From Photobacterium kishitanii (GTDB lineage: Bacteria > Pseudomonadota > Gammaproteobacteria > Enterobacterales > Vibrionaceae), in NCBI RefSeq assembly GCF_003026355.1, contig NZ_PYON01000002.1, forward strand, positions 62,001 to 126,000: 64,000 nt of DNA, written 5' to 3'. The notes below the pieces were generated by a model that was given only the letters and a program-made list of their open reading frames with translations, searched no databases and was not told where the DNA came from. Made by a program: the position numbers and the translations under genes. Below, in pieces: positions 32,984-42,146 of the stretch. Each line of letters begins with the position of its first letter. The first letter of the stretch is position 1.

Positions 32984-33415
32984 ATGAAAGCTGCTCTTAA
33001 AACGTTCACTCTTGCTTCTTTATTAACATCATTTACTGTGAGTGCTTCAACAGGTTGGATTATTACTGATAATGGTGTCATCGGTTCTCCTCAGGTTAAG
33101 CAAGGGGGAGTGACAGCCGTTTCATCGTTTGAAAAAGGGGATGGTGATTTGGTCTTTTCGGTCATTATGGTAACTGACAATAACGCCGATGATGTAGGTA
33201 TAAAAATGATTGAGGTTGATTCCCCAATCATGGTTAACGGTAAAAAGATCGTTATGCAAGCACAGTTACAAGGGCAAATGAAAAGCTATAACCCTAAAAC
33301 GAAGGCTGAAACTCAATATATTTTAAATGAGTTCAAGACCAAAGATGGCGTGACAATTGAAAATCTTACTTATTCAACTGCTGGTTTTAATAAAGCATTC
33401 CATGAACTTAAATAA
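32984..33415 (+). CDS. Secreted protein, unknown function (143 aa)
   Basis: Starts MKAALKTFTLASLLTSFTVSA, a typical Sec signal with cleavage near residue 21. This start is preferred over an ATG 30 bp upstream that would put a polar stretch before it. The mature part is beta-rich with GWIITDNGVIGSPQV and KMIEVDSPIMVNGKKI. No cysteine. Probably periplasmic. Family not recognised. Confidence 0.7.
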   Translation: MKAALKTFTLASLLTSFTVSASTGWIITDNGVIGSPQVKQGGVTAVSSFEKGDGDLVFSVIMVTDNNADDVGIKMIEVDSPIMVNGKKIVMQAQLQGQMKSYNPKTKAETQYILNEFKTKDGVTIENLTYSTAGFNKAFHELK

Positions 33416-33472
33416 TTTAACTTATATATAAGTTATTAAATGATTAAATTGGTAATAGCTAGAGGTGGATTT

Positions 33473-33613
33473 GTGACATTAGTAAATAAAATAATAATAG
33501 CCCTGTTAGTAATATTAATATTTGGTGTTTATCTTGATTTTTTCCACTCAGGATCTTGTGATACTGCAGGATTAATTAATGAGTGCGATTTATCTGCTAT
33601 TTATTTAAGTTAA
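33473..33613 (+). CDS. Small single-span membrane protein (46 aa)
   Basis: GTG start with AGAGGTG about 6 nt upstream. One hydrophobic helix (IIIALLVILIFGVYL) is followed by a short tail with two cysteines (GSCDTAGLINECDL), probably periplasmic and able to form a disulfide. An in-frame ATG at 33440 is the alternative start. Confidence 0.5.
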   Translation: MTLVNKIIIALLVILIFGVYLDFFHSGSCDTAGLINECDLSAIYLS

Positions 33614-33879
33614 ATATATCAACTATTAATACTATTTCAGGGTATAAGTTAGAGATTGATTAATCCATTATTAATCAGATGGATAAGATGATATTAATAG
33701 TTTGATATACAACATAAGATCAGCAGTGATAGCCGTCGCTATTATTCTAATAACATCGTTTTAGCTTTAGTTATGAATATTGTTATTAGGTATAAATGTT
33801 GGATGATTAGCTAATGTATATATCAAATTTAGAATTTCTTATGATGTGTATAGCGTAAAATATCAGATATATTTAGACA

Positions 33880-33913
33880 AAAAAGGTCACTGATTACTCA
33901 GTGGCCTTTTTAT
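33880..33913. terminator. Bidirectional terminator
   Basis: AAAAAGGTCACTG and CAGTGGCCTTTTT arms around ATTACT. Its right part (GGCCTTTTTATT) resembles the ADH cassette terminator, and an ADH relic follows. Confidence 0.75.
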
Positions 33914-33949
33914 TGACAGTATAATTACTCATAGCCGAGGAATTATATT

Positions 33950-34100
33950 CATCCTTTGAGGGTATTAATGATTTCTTTTAGGCTCGCTTGACGTGGGTTG
34001 GTTAGTCGCTACCTTTTCAGATTATACATCCATTGCTTCTAGATCGGCATAACTGGTTGCTGTTGCTGTCGATACCTGTAGTCAGTATTGGTGTGGCCGT
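33950..34100 (-). pseudogene. Degraded fourth ADH copy
   Basis: On the minus strand the segment aligns with the 3' end of the ADH gene in pieces. GGTATTAATGATTTCTTTTA and GGCTCGCTTGACGTGGGTTG match the C-terminal codons. CTACCTTTTCAG, CCATTGCTTCTAGA and CTGTCGATACC match successive upstream parts with deletions between. The flanking terminator remnant at 33880 lies where expected. This is a decayed fourth cassette with no coding capacity. Confidence 0.8.
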
Positions 34101-34243
34101 TTATTTTTTAGAGAGGCGAGAGAAATATAAAATAAGTTTGGTACTTTTAGTATAATATGAACTCTGTCTATCAATGAATTTTGGCAAATTGTTAATGCTA
34201 TAAAGTGATAGACATTCCTGCTAATAATAGAAGTATATAAAAA

Positions 34244-34699
34244 ATGAGATATTTGTTGTTATGTCTGTCTTTGATGATCGTTGGTTGTAATAGCCAACCT
34301 AATTTCAAACCTAATTTGAATAAATCCGTGTCAGAAGCTACTCATGAAACGAAACCTCTTTTTGATGTTGGATACTCAGATCTAAATGGTGATGGGTTAA
34401 AAGATGCACTAGTATTGCTCAAAGGATCTAATTGGTGCGGCTCTGGTGGCTGTAGTTTTATGGTTTTTGAAAATCTTGGTAGTCACTATAAATTGGTATC
34501 ACAAAGTTCGATAACAAGTCCACCAATTAGCGTCGCTAACAGTGAAACTAATGGCTGGAAAAACCTAATTGTTTGGACGGGTAATATTGGCTCAGTATTA
34601 ATGAAGTTTAATGGTAAGACATATCCTTACAACCCATCATTAGAGCCTGTTGCGAGTAAATCACAACAATTAGGTTCACAATTAATTTTAAAAAATTAG
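34244..34699 (+). CDS. Lipoprotein with Asp-rich calcium-like motif (151 aa)
   Basis: MRYLLLCLSLMIVGC gives a lipobox IVGC, lipidated Cys15. The mature domain has SDLNGDGLKDAL, an Asp-Gly loop like those of FG-GAP/VCBS or EF-hand calcium sites, and two cysteines in NWCGSGGCSF. Anchored in the outer or inner membrane facing the periplasm. Function unknown. A terminator follows. Confidence 0.75.
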   Translation: MRYLLLCLSLMIVGCNSQPNFKPNLNKSVSEATHETKPLFDVGYSDLNGDGLKDALVLLKGSNWCGSGGCSFMVFENLGSHYKLVSQSSITSPPISVANSETNGWKNLIVWTGNIGSVLMKFNGKTYPYNPSLEPVASKSQQLGSQLILKN

Positions 34700-34731
34700 T
34701 ATGTTTATTCAATAATATAATAAACACACTT

Positions 34732-34762
34732 GGGTTTGCGCTTGTCGCCGAGTGTGTTTATT
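34732..34762 (+). terminator. Terminator after lipoprotein gene
   Basis: AAACACACT and AGTGTGTTT arms with a T-rich tail. Confidence 0.7.
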
Positions 34763-34767
34763 TAATT

Positions 34768-35205
34768 TTATTGGTATCTATCTAATATTGAATCAACTAA
34801 GCGCATAAACTCTTTGTCATCAGCGTATTCAACGCGACAACGTTGCATTTCTTTATCAATAAGTTCTTTATGGCCATTAGGAAATAGACGCCCCCAAGCA
34901 TAAGGAACAAAAACGCATGTCTCTGGTGAATAATGTTTATTGCCAGGGATCTTTAAGTCACGGCTAACATAAAACCGTTCTTTTTTGTTGGCGTCGAACC
35001 ATGCTTTATATTTAGAGAAATAGAACCAGTCATCACACACCGTTAATCCCTCTACTCGACGGTTTTTAATATTAGCGCCGTAGGCTTGACGAATCATCGC
35101 TCGCCACGTCCGATATTGATTGATATATCGACCGTTTTCTTTTAATTCGATATCGGTATCGATAATTCCTGCCCCGCAAATAAGGCGTGTTATTTCTGTT
35201 GTCAT
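34768..35205 (-). CDS. Phage-type hypothetical protein (145 aa)
   Basis: The pattern YRTWRAMIRQAYG, GLTVCDDWFYFSKYKAWF and SRDLKIPGNKHYSPETCVFVP matches a family common in phages, in which a W--M--R/C start, a W--F--F-W core and an Lk-pGNk-YspetC-fv end recur. Some relatives are linked to HNH endonucleases or AP2 DNA-binding domains; no HNH core is visible here. Isolated between a lipoprotein and the iron-uptake locus. Confidence 0.7.
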   Translation of the reverse strand: MTTEITRLICGAGIIDTDIELKENGRYINQYRTWRAMIRQAYGANIKNRRVEGLTVCDDWFYFSKYKAWFDANKKERFYVSRDLKIPGNKHYSPETCVFVPYAWGRLFPNGHKELIDKEMQRCRVEYADDKEFMRLVDSILDRYQ

Positions 35206-35245
35206 AATGATTACCAGAAAGCCCGCACAGAGGCGGGCTATTTAT

Positions 35246-37387
35246 TTAAAAGTCGTATTGAGCAGATAGCATGTAGTTTCGACCTCGACCAATAGTTGTG
35301 CCGCTATAGCTACCGCCGCCCTCGTATTGTTTATCGAGAACATTATTCACCTTAAATCGGAACGTTAGCTCGCTAGCGTCTTTCATTGGCATACGGTAAA
35401 TTGCGCCCGTATCAACTAAGGTATAACCCGCTTTTTTGCCTTGGTTATTATCATCGTTACCGTAACGAGAGCCGACATAGTAAACCCCCGCGTTAATGTC
35501 GATATTGTCGTTAACTTCATAGTTACCCCAAGCGTTAGCGGTAAACTCCGGAACGTCGGCTGGCGTTTTCCCGTTATGCTTCGGTTGGCCTTTATACTTG
35601 GCTTTCATGAATTGCATCCCAGCCTTCACGGTTAGCTTGGCCGTTACTCGACCAGTAATCCCAGCATCAATACCCGTATGAATGCGCTTTCCGCCTTGGG
35701 TAGTAATACGGCTAATGCTTGGGTTATTTGGATCGTTATAGTCGCTAGTTACTGAGATATTATCTTTTACGATCTGGAATACTGATGTGCTAACTATTGC
35801 ACGATTGCCAAAGATTTCTTGTTTATATCCTAACTCGTATAAATTCCCCGTTTCTGGCGAACGTTCCATCCCGTCATTGGCATCACGGTTACTATCAACC
35901 GGAGATTTAGGCATAAATGATTGAGAGTAAGTTGCGTAAATAGTTGAGTCAGGGTTCGGATGGAACATTAACGACGCATTAGGGATCACATTGTTATAAA
36001 TCTTGTCAGAGCCTTTACCGTCACGCTTATCATTCGCTGAGCGATCCTTGCGGTAATGGTCAAAACGTAGACCTGCAAGCACTTGCCATTGCTCATTTAA
36101 CGTGACCAAATCTTGAACATATAGGCCATAGGTTTGATGAGCATATGAGTTACCGTTTGCAGGATTCATAACCGCAGGGTTAAAGCCCGGCGTCGGCTTT
36201 GATGGATCTAAGCTCGCGGCTGTCTTCTTACCCCCCCAACGACTATTGCGGTTGTAAACGTGGTCGACAAGGTTTGCACCAATCAACACTTGATGGTTTA
36301 TGCTACCGGTGTCGAAGTCGCCGTTAACGTCAACTGACGCAGTATGAACAGTGTATGAATTATCACGTTTGCCCGTTCCGAACGTATATTCGCCAGTTTT
36401 TGCGCTGTCTTTGTTTAGCTTAACGCTAGAGGTTCGCGCACTATTAGACATGTCTAAATAGTGATAGCTAGCCTTCGCTGACCAACGATCATTAATTTGA
36501 TGAGACAGCTTAATTCCATAACTGTTTTCTTCTTTGGTATTATCTGACCAAGGCATATCAAGAATGGTGTCACGGTTTCCGATAATATTGCCGTTATCGT
36601 CAAAGTGAGCGCCGCTATCATTGTGTCCGTCTTGCGTTTTATGGTCATAGGTCAATGACAACATAGTGTCGTCGCTAATGTCATAATCCAACATGATCGC
36701 TAACAGATCACGATCAGTTTTAGGATGATTACCATCAGCATAATGACGCCAATTTTCTTTACTTTGTTTTGAGCCTATAAAGCGATATCGAAGATTTTCT
36801 GTCGCAGATCCGGTCGTATCGACAACAGAACGGAAGAAATTATCACTGCCGATATCTTGAGATATCATCGTGTGACGTCTTGCTTCTGGGGTCTTGGTTA
36901 TCATATTAACCAAACCGCCTGGCTCTGACTGTCCATAGAGTAAGCCTGACCCTCCTTTTAGGATCTCGATATTTTCGTACATTTCGACGGGCTCTTGAAT
37001 AAGAGAGTATTTTTGTTCGCCGTCTCTCAGATAACCTTCATTAGTGGTTAACTGGAAACCACGAATATAAAAGTTTTCGTGTCCGTCGCTTTCATGAGTT
37101 TGCACTGTCGAAGCATCATTTTTAAATGCTTTTTCTAGCGATGTTGCTTGTAAATCATCTAATAACTTTCGGTCTATTGTGTTTGTAGATCGTGGGGTCT
37201 CTAGCTGACTAACATCCATTTTAAACGCGGTATTTGTCGTTGAGGCTTTATAATCTGGACGCTCAGCCTTAACGACAACCTCATCAAATATCGAAGTATC
37301 GTTCGGATCCGACTCAGCGAAAGCAGAGAACGACAGGAAAGTCGAAGCGACTAAACATGCAACAGTAGATAACTTAAAATTATTCAT
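35246..37387 (-). CDS. TonB-dependent outer-membrane receptor (siderophore type)
   Basis: 713 aa. Signal peptide through about residue 24 (FLSFSAFAES). The TonB box is near DEVVVKAE (residues 35-42). The plug domain has FYIRGFQLTTNEGYLRDGEQ and EILKGGSGLLYGQSEPGGLVNMITKTP. The 22-strand barrel ends in YMLSAQYDF with a terminal Phe. The plug pattern is that of FhuA/FpvA-type ferric siderophore receptors. It lies 2 nt after the SbmA-like gene in an operon headed by a Fur box, so it should be made under iron starvation. The ligand cannot be predicted. Confidence 0.93.
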   Translation of the reverse strand: MNNFKLSTVACLVASTFLSFSAFAESDPNDTSIFDEVVVKAERPDYKASTTNTAFKMDVSQLETPRSTNTIDRKLLDDLQATSLEKAFKNDASTVQTHESDGHENFYIRGFQLTTNEGYLRDGEQKYSLIQEPVEMYENIEILKGGSGLLYGQSEPGGLVNMITKTPEARRHTMISQDIGSDNFFRSVVDTTGSATENLRYRFIGSKQSKENWRHYADGNHPKTDRDLLAIMLDYDISDDTMLSLTYDHKTQDGHNDSGAHFDDNGNIIGNRDTILDMPWSDNTKEENSYGIKLSHQINDRWSAKASYHYLDMSNSARTSSVKLNKDSAKTGEYTFGTGKRDNSYTVHTASVDVNGDFDTGSINHQVLIGANLVDHVYNRNSRWGGKKTAASLDPSKPTPGFNPAVMNPANGNSYAHQTYGLYVQDLVTLNEQWQVLAGLRFDHYRKDRSANDKRDGKGSDKIYNNVIPNASLMFHPNPDSTIYATYSQSFMPKSPVDSNRDANDGMERSPETGNLYELGYKQEIFGNRAIVSTSVFQIVKDNISVTSDYNDPNNPSISRITTQGGKRIHTGIDAGITGRVTAKLTVKAGMQFMKAKYKGQPKHNGKTPADVPEFTANAWGNYEVNDNIDINAGVYYVGSRYGNDDNNQGKKAGYTLVDTGAIYRMPMKDASELTFRFKVNNVLDKQYEGGGSYSGTTIGRGRNYMLSAQYDF

Positions 37388-37389
37388 AA

Positions 37390-38397
37390 TTACAACTTTA
37401 TTATGGTGACTTTTTGCCCGAAGGCGGCGGCATCTATTTGCGACTCAAAGGCTCTCAATCGCTTATAGATCGACATTAATTCGACGCAACTTGACCAGCG
37501 ACGAATTAAAAATCGTAAAGAACTTTCAACTTTTGAATATGACGAGGTGATTTGTTTTAGAACACCTAGCGTTATAGCGGCTTGTAGAATTGTTGGGCTC
37601 ATAAATATGTAAACAGTGAGCTCTGAATATTTACCATAGGCACTCGAGAAACTGTCAAACATCAAGTAGCCGCGATACATATTGAAATAATTATGTCGAA
37701 CATCATTAAATAATGCTTTTACTGTTTGAGGGGCGGCTTTGTCGACATTGTCTTCACCAAGAACAAGTTCTTTTCTATATGCTGCTTCTACACGTTGATT
37801 GTTATATTCAAGTCCAGGAAGCTTTCGGCCAACATACATCAGGAACGCCATTCCTCCGAACGAGGAAATAACGGCAACGATAACCATCGAGTGCTCAACT
37901 TCGCCAAAGAATGGGATAACCTTTACTTTTTTTGATAGCTCCCACAGTAGTGGAATAAAGGTTGCCAAGGTCATAAAGTTTCTAAGGATACTGATGCCAA
38001 GATCTTCGACAAGTTTTGCAAATCTCATCGTATCTTCTTGGATTCGCTGGCTTGAGCCCTCAATGTGACGAATCAAACTCCAATGTGACATGTAATGTTC
38101 GTTCATTGCACAGCGCCAACGAAAAATCCAATGGCGGACGAAATAGTCAACGACGACAGAGATAACGACGTAAATACTTGTTAGTTTGAAAAAGTCGATG
38201 GCGGTGTTTTTAAAATCATTAATAGATACTGTATTTGGAGCGACTAAAGCGGCTTGAATAAGATCGTAAAATTCACCATTCCAATAGTTTAATTCGACAT
38301 CGACACCAACACGAAGCCAGTTAATCAGGACGACAGCTGTAGTACCGTAAACCGACCAAAAGACCCACTTTTTATTAAGGTAAAAACAACGGAACAT
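37390..38397 (-). CDS. SbmA/BacA-family inner-membrane transporter
   Basis: 335 aa, about 65-70 residues shorter at the N terminus than E. coli SbmA but similar through the rest: WLRVGVDVELNYWNGEFYDLIQ, FRWRCAMNEHYMSHWSLIRHIEGSSQRIQEDTMRFA, LPGLEYNNQRVEAAYRKELV and VELMSIYKRLRAFE. SbmA/BacA are proton-driven dimeric importers of peptides (microcins, bleomycin, proline-rich peptides). It is the first gene of a Fur-box operon with a TonB receptor. This suggests it carries a siderophore or peptide-like iron ligand across the inner membrane in place of an ABC permease. That role is inferred. Confidence 0.8.
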   Translation of the reverse strand: MFRCFYLNKKWVFWSVYGTTAVVLINWLRVGVDVELNYWNGEFYDLIQAALVAPNTVSINDFKNTAIDFFKLTSIYVVISVVVDYFVRHWIFRWRCAMNEHYMSHWSLIRHIEGSSQRIQEDTMRFAKLVEDLGISILRNFMTLATFIPLLWELSKKVKVIPFFGEVEHSMVIVAVISSFGGMAFLMYVGRKLPGLEYNNQRVEAAYRKELVLGEDNVDKAAPQTVKALFNDVRHNYFNMYRGYLMFDSFSSAYGKYSELTVYIFMSPTILQAAITLGVLKQITSSYSKVESSLRFLIRRWSSCVELMSIYKRLRAFESQIDAAAFGQKVTIIKL

Positions 38398-38422
38398 GAA
38401 AGTAGCCTCTTGGATTTAATTA

Positions 38423-38441
38423 AATGATAATAATTATCATT
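38423..38441. promoter_or_regulatory. Fur box upstream of SbmA/TonB operon
   Basis: AATGATAATAATTATCATT, a 19-bp palindrome that matches the Fur consensus closely, 25 bp upstream of the start codon. Confidence 0.9.
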
Positions 38442-39043
38442 ACCCTTTATTTGTGACAAATGTTAACCCAAGAAGCAACAAAGTTAAACTAGAAATTAAA
38501 TTTTATTGACGATAAAGAATGATATTAAGGTGATGCTTATAGAGGTGTATTGGCTTTGCTTATTTGATGGCTAATATTGATATACTCAGTAACTTAATCA
38601 TATTTCAGAGTAAATAGAGGGTTTTTATTAGGATTTATAGTGAGGGAGAGTTTACCGTTAACATAAATAGATGGTGATTTTCTTAGTTAAGATAACCACG
38701 TTTGAAAAACTGGGATGATGCAGGATGAAACTATAAATTGTTAACCTATAAGGTGCTAATTTTTATAGGGTAACTGCAAGCTTAGTCTAGGTATGTTTTA
38801 TTATCTGGCTCCTCTCTAACGATAAACATTATAGTTTCTTCTGTTTTTAGGCTATCTATTGGGTGTTAATCGTTAACCTGAAAAACAACTAAATTTATAA
38901 AAATTAATAATAACTAAATCTAAGTAAGCATAACTAAATTACTTGAATCGCAGCACTTTTATAAATGAAATATATTATCAATTAAAAATCATAATCTTAA
39001 TGAAAAAATACCTATTTATTATGAATAAAAAGTGTAACAAAAA
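38442..39043. other. Divergent intergenic region
   Basis: About 600 bp, very AT-rich, with no ORF supported, between the Fur box of the minus-strand operon and the porin promoter. Room for further regulation; nothing else recognised. Confidence 0.4.
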
Positions 39044-39078
39044 TTGACAATCAAACACAAATGCTTATTATTCTCATC
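39044..39078 (+). promoter_or_regulatory. Porin promoter with overlapping Fur-like box
   Basis: TTGACA (39044-39049), 16-bp spacer, TATTAT (39066-39071). AATGCTTATTATTCTCATC (39060-39078) overlaps the -10 and matches the Fur palindrome at about 14 of 19 positions. Confidence 0.65.
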
Positions 39079-39133
39079 TTCAGGTTACCTTGAGGTAACA
39101 TTAATGGTGGTTTATTAGTTGAGGTCATCTTTG

Positions 39134-40060
39134 ATGAACAGAAATAAGCTTGTCCTTGGGTTGTTATGTTTGGCTAGTACAAGTGGCGCTGTAAACGCTG
39201 CAAGTATTTATAAAACGGATGATTCTAAGCTTGAAATTGGTGGGCGAATTGAAGCAAGAGCAGAGAATCGCGATCACGATATTAGTGATCTAAGTCGAGC
39301 GAGAGTTAAGATTTCAGGCGAAACTAAGCTGACAGATACTATTAGCGGAATTGGTGTATTTGAACAGGAGTTTAAGGCCAAATCGGAAAAGACTCGTCAT
39401 TTATACGTTGGTATTAAAGCTTTTTTAGATAATGGTTACGCAACACTTGTTTACGGTAAGACGGATGGCTCGATGAGTGCTGTTACTGATCTTACTGATA
39501 TTCAAGCTGCTTATGGTGCGATAGCTGCTGACAAGTTCAAAGTCGGTAAGCGAGTTGCAAACAGTATTGCCGCCACTTATGCGAATGACTCCGGAACCAC
39601 TTTAAACGCAAATTATGCCGGAGCAGAAGGGAAAGCCAAAGGTGACTTTGATGGCGGTTTTTCTATTGCTGGATCACAAGTAATTGGTGATAGCGGATTA
39701 ATAGCTGGTATTGGTTATGCGAAGCAAGCCAAGGTTGAGAAGAAATCGAAACAGCAATTTGATATAGGTTTAGGTTACCAATTAGATAAATTATATCTTG
39801 GTGCTTTATATACGAAGCAGAAAGTTAAGGATAAGACCGGTAACGGTTATGACCTAGTTGCAGCTTATAAAATTAACTCAATCTATAAGGCAACTATTGG
39901 TTTCGGTGAATTGCATTTTGATAAAGGTGATGCCACTCGTGCAGTTAATACTGATATTACCGCAAAGTGGAATAAGCAATTTCGAACTTATGCCGCAATT
40001 AATTACGATACCGTTAATAACACAGTGCAAGAAATGATCGGCGTTCGTTACGATTTCTAA
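39134..40060 (+). CDS. Outer-membrane porin (Gram-negative porin family)
   Basis: 308 aa. The signal peptide ends near AVNAAS (about residue 23). The mature protein has alternating beta strands, opening with SKLEIGGRIEARAENRD, and ends GVRYDF with the terminal Phe needed for Bam insertion. Residues such as YATLVYGKTDG match the general porin fold. Shorter than OmpU-type trimers. The promoter overlaps a Fur-like box and a binding-protein gene follows 18 bp later, so it probably helps the ligand cross the outer membrane. Start: ATG (MNRNK) rather than the upstream TTG. Confidence 0.85.
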   Translation: MNRNKLVLGLLCLASTSGAVNAASIYKTDDSKLEIGGRIEARAENRDHDISDLSRARVKISGETKLTDTISGIGVFEQEFKAKSEKTRHLYVGIKAFLDNGYATLVYGKTDGSMSAVTDLTDIQAAYGAIAADKFKVGKRVANSIAATYANDSGTTLNANYAGAEGKAKGDFDGGFSIAGSQVIGDSGLIAGIGYAKQAKVEKKSKQQFDIGLGYQLDKLYLGALYTKQKVKDKTGNGYDLVAAYKINSIYKATIGFGELHFDKGDATRAVNTDITAKWNKQFRTYAAINYDTVNNTVQEMIGVRYDF

Positions 40061-40078
40061 TCTCTAATAAGGTTTAAT

Positions 40079-41245
40079 ATGACAACTAGTTTAAAAGTCT
40101 TAACTCTGACGTTAGGCGCGATCATATCTTGCTCTGCGCTTGCTGCTGATTATCCGATGACAGTGACAGATGTAACGGGTCGAGCAATTACTTTCGATCA
40201 TGAGCCTGAGCATATTGCTTTAGGTACGGCGAGAAATTTCCCACTATTAGAGATCGTTTACGGTAAAGATGCCGGTAAGCATCTAGTCGCTATGCGTGAT
40301 GATATGAAGAATTCAGCACCGAGTATGTATGAACTTTATGTTAAGCGTTATCCATCGTTAGCAAACGCTCACACTATCGGTAAGATTAGTAAAGGGCAGT
40401 TTGATGCCGAAGCCTTTATTAATATGAAACCAAAACCCGATGTGTTAATTATTGGTTTAGACAGTGCCAAAAAGGCGGAATCAACTGGATTAATTCAAAA
40501 GTTAGATGATGCTGGGATCAAGGTTATAACGGCTGATTTCCGTGATAAGACGATTGATAATACATTAAAATCTGTTACCACAGTTGCGAAAGCATTAGGA
40601 CAAGATAAACGAGGTCAAGCATTCTCTGATTATTACCTCGAGCATTTAAATCATATTAAAGATGTGATTGCGAAGCATCCTGACATCAAGACTAAAAATG
40701 TTTTCTTAGAGACCGCTGCGGGCTACACGTTTGAATCTTGTTGTGACACATATGCTGGCGGTAATATGAGTGATTTTATTACCTTACTTAAAGCTGAGAA
40801 TATTGCCACCAAGCCATTAAAAGGCGCTCATAAAGGTGTTATGTCACCAGAAACAATTATTACAGCTAGCACTGATGTTTATATTATGCAATCAGCAGGA
40901 TGGATTGATAAAAAAACGGGTAAAGCTACGCATGGAATTCCGCTAGGTTATGCGATGAATAAAGAAGAAATTGCGAGCCAAACTGCAATGCTAATGTCGC
41001 GTGATTGGCTAAAAGCGACCAAAGCTTTCCAAACTAAGAATGTTTATGCTGTTTATAAACCGTTTTATAACTCACCTTATAACTTGGTAGCGCTCGAATA
41101 TTTTGCTAAGTGGATTCATCCTGATTTATTTAAAGATTTAAATCCAGAAGCGACTTTTGAAGATATGAATAAAAAGCTCGGTAATAACGATGTAAAGGGT
41201 ATCTTTGGCATCAATAACTTTGAAGCAATGTCCAATAAACTTTAA
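40079..41245 (+). CDS. Periplasmic binding protein, ferric-siderophore/B12 type
   Basis: 388 aa. Signal peptide MTTSLKVLTLTLGAIISCSALA. The mature part starts MTVTDVTGRAITFDHEPEHI, typical of cluster-A (BtuF/FhuD/FepB) binding proteins. The two lobes are joined by a long helix (about 170-200). The segment FESCCDTYAGGNMSDFI has vicinal cysteines near the ligand groove. It is cotranscribed with the porin behind a Fur-like site. No permease or ATPase gene lies nearby; they may be elsewhere, or delivery may be to the SbmA-like protein. Ligand unknown. Confidence 0.88.
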   Translation: MTTSLKVLTLTLGAIISCSALAADYPMTVTDVTGRAITFDHEPEHIALGTARNFPLLEIVYGKDAGKHLVAMRDDMKNSAPSMYELYVKRYPSLANAHTIGKISKGQFDAEAFINMKPKPDVLIIGLDSAKKAESTGLIQKLDDAGIKVITADFRDKTIDNTLKSVTTVAKALGQDKRGQAFSDYYLEHLNHIKDVIAKHPDIKTKNVFLETAAGYTFESCCDTYAGGNMSDFITLLKAENIATKPLKGAHKGVMSPETIITASTDVYIMQSAGWIDKKTGKATHGIPLGYAMNKEEIASQTAMLMSRDWLKATKAFQTKNVYAVYKPFYNSPYNLVALEYFAKWIHPDLFKDLNPEATFEDMNKKLGNNDVKGIFGINNFEAMSNKL

Positions 41246-41402
41246 ATTCAATTAGATTCAATCATATAGATATCAGATTGAATATACCTTTTGCTGTAAA
41301 TATTTAGCCTCGTAATTGCGAGGCTTTTTATTGTTAACTTTAAGTTTTGTATTTGTTGTTTTTTAAAAGATATAAAAATGAATAGTAACAAAGAGATCTT
41401 CG

Positions 41403-41912
41403 ATGATGAAAAAAGTTATTATATTAACAGCTCTGTTTTTATTTAGTGGTTGTGCAAAGAAGCCAATATTATCAGAAAATGCATCGCCTCACGGATTGAA
41501 TGTTGCAGCTGCATCTTCTAAACATTGGGAGTTAATTAAACCAGGGATTTTAGTGAGTCCTGAATTAGAAGCCAGTGCGGGCAATAGTAAAGGTAAATTA
41601 ATTTATTTCATTAGTAATGATAAAAAACTAGAGACAAAATTTGTTATATTCAATGAGATGGTTTGCAACATTGGAGAGACAAACTTTGTTAATACAGACG
41701 TCAATCTCGAACAGAAAGATATTGATGTTGCGATGAAGTGTTCGCAGCCAAACACATTATTAATTTACCCATCAGTGACTGGCAGTAAATATATAACTAA
41801 CGAGTTAATCCAAAATCATTCGGTTAGGTTTGGTACATTTGTGATCCCCTCGAAGGGCTTTATTGACGGATTTTCGAAGGCTATTGATATTCGTTACGGA
41901 GGGACAGTATGA
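41403..41912 (+). CDS. Lipoprotein (169 aa), first of coupled pair
   Basis: MMKKVIILTALFLFSGC, lipobox LFSGC-type with Cys17. The soluble part has HWELIKPGILVSPELEASAGNSKGKLIYFISND and ends at IDIRYGGTV. It overlaps the next gene by ATGA, so the two products are made together. Located behind the iron locus but with no clear Fur site of its own. Function unknown. Confidence 0.7.
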   Translation: MMKKVIILTALFLFSGCAKKPILSENASPHGLNVAAASSKHWELIKPGILVSPELEASAGNSKGKLIYFISNDKKLETKFVIFNEMVCNIGETNFVNTDVNLEQKDIDVAMKCSQPNTLLIYPSVTGSKYITNELIQNHSVRFGTFVIPSKGFIDGFSKAIDIRYGGTV

Positions 41913-42112
41913 TTTCACGTAAAATAGCAATTAAATTAGGTATATACGCGTTATTTATTTTTCTCGGTATTCTCATGAGATACTCTACTGATGATACTGT
42001 CGATAAGGTTATTGAGCTTGATGTATCGGCAAAGCAGCCTCAAATTGATTTGAACAACATGAGTGAAAATCCGTGGGGGGATGCATCAAAAGGCGAAATA
42101 ACCTTATTTTAA
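41909..42112 (+). CDS. Small membrane-anchored protein (67 aa)
   Basis: One N-terminal helix (IKLGIYALFIFLGILM) after a basic start (MISRKIA), then about 42 acidic periplasmic residues (DDTVDKVIELDVSAKQPQIDL). Translationally coupled by ATGA to the lipoprotein upstream, so a partner role is likely. A shared terminator follows. Not recognised. Confidence 0.65.
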   Translation: MISRKIAIKLGIYALFIFLGILMRYSTDDTVDKVIELDVSAKQPQIDLNNMSENPWGDASKGEITLF

Positions 42113-42118
42113 ATAATA

Positions 42119-42146
42119 AAAAGCCCCATTTATTGCGGGGCTTTTA
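42119..42146. terminator. Bidirectional terminator
   Basis: AAAAGCCCC and GGGGCTTTT around ATTTATTGC. It serves the pair on the plus strand and the XRE gene on the minus strand. Confidence 0.9.
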
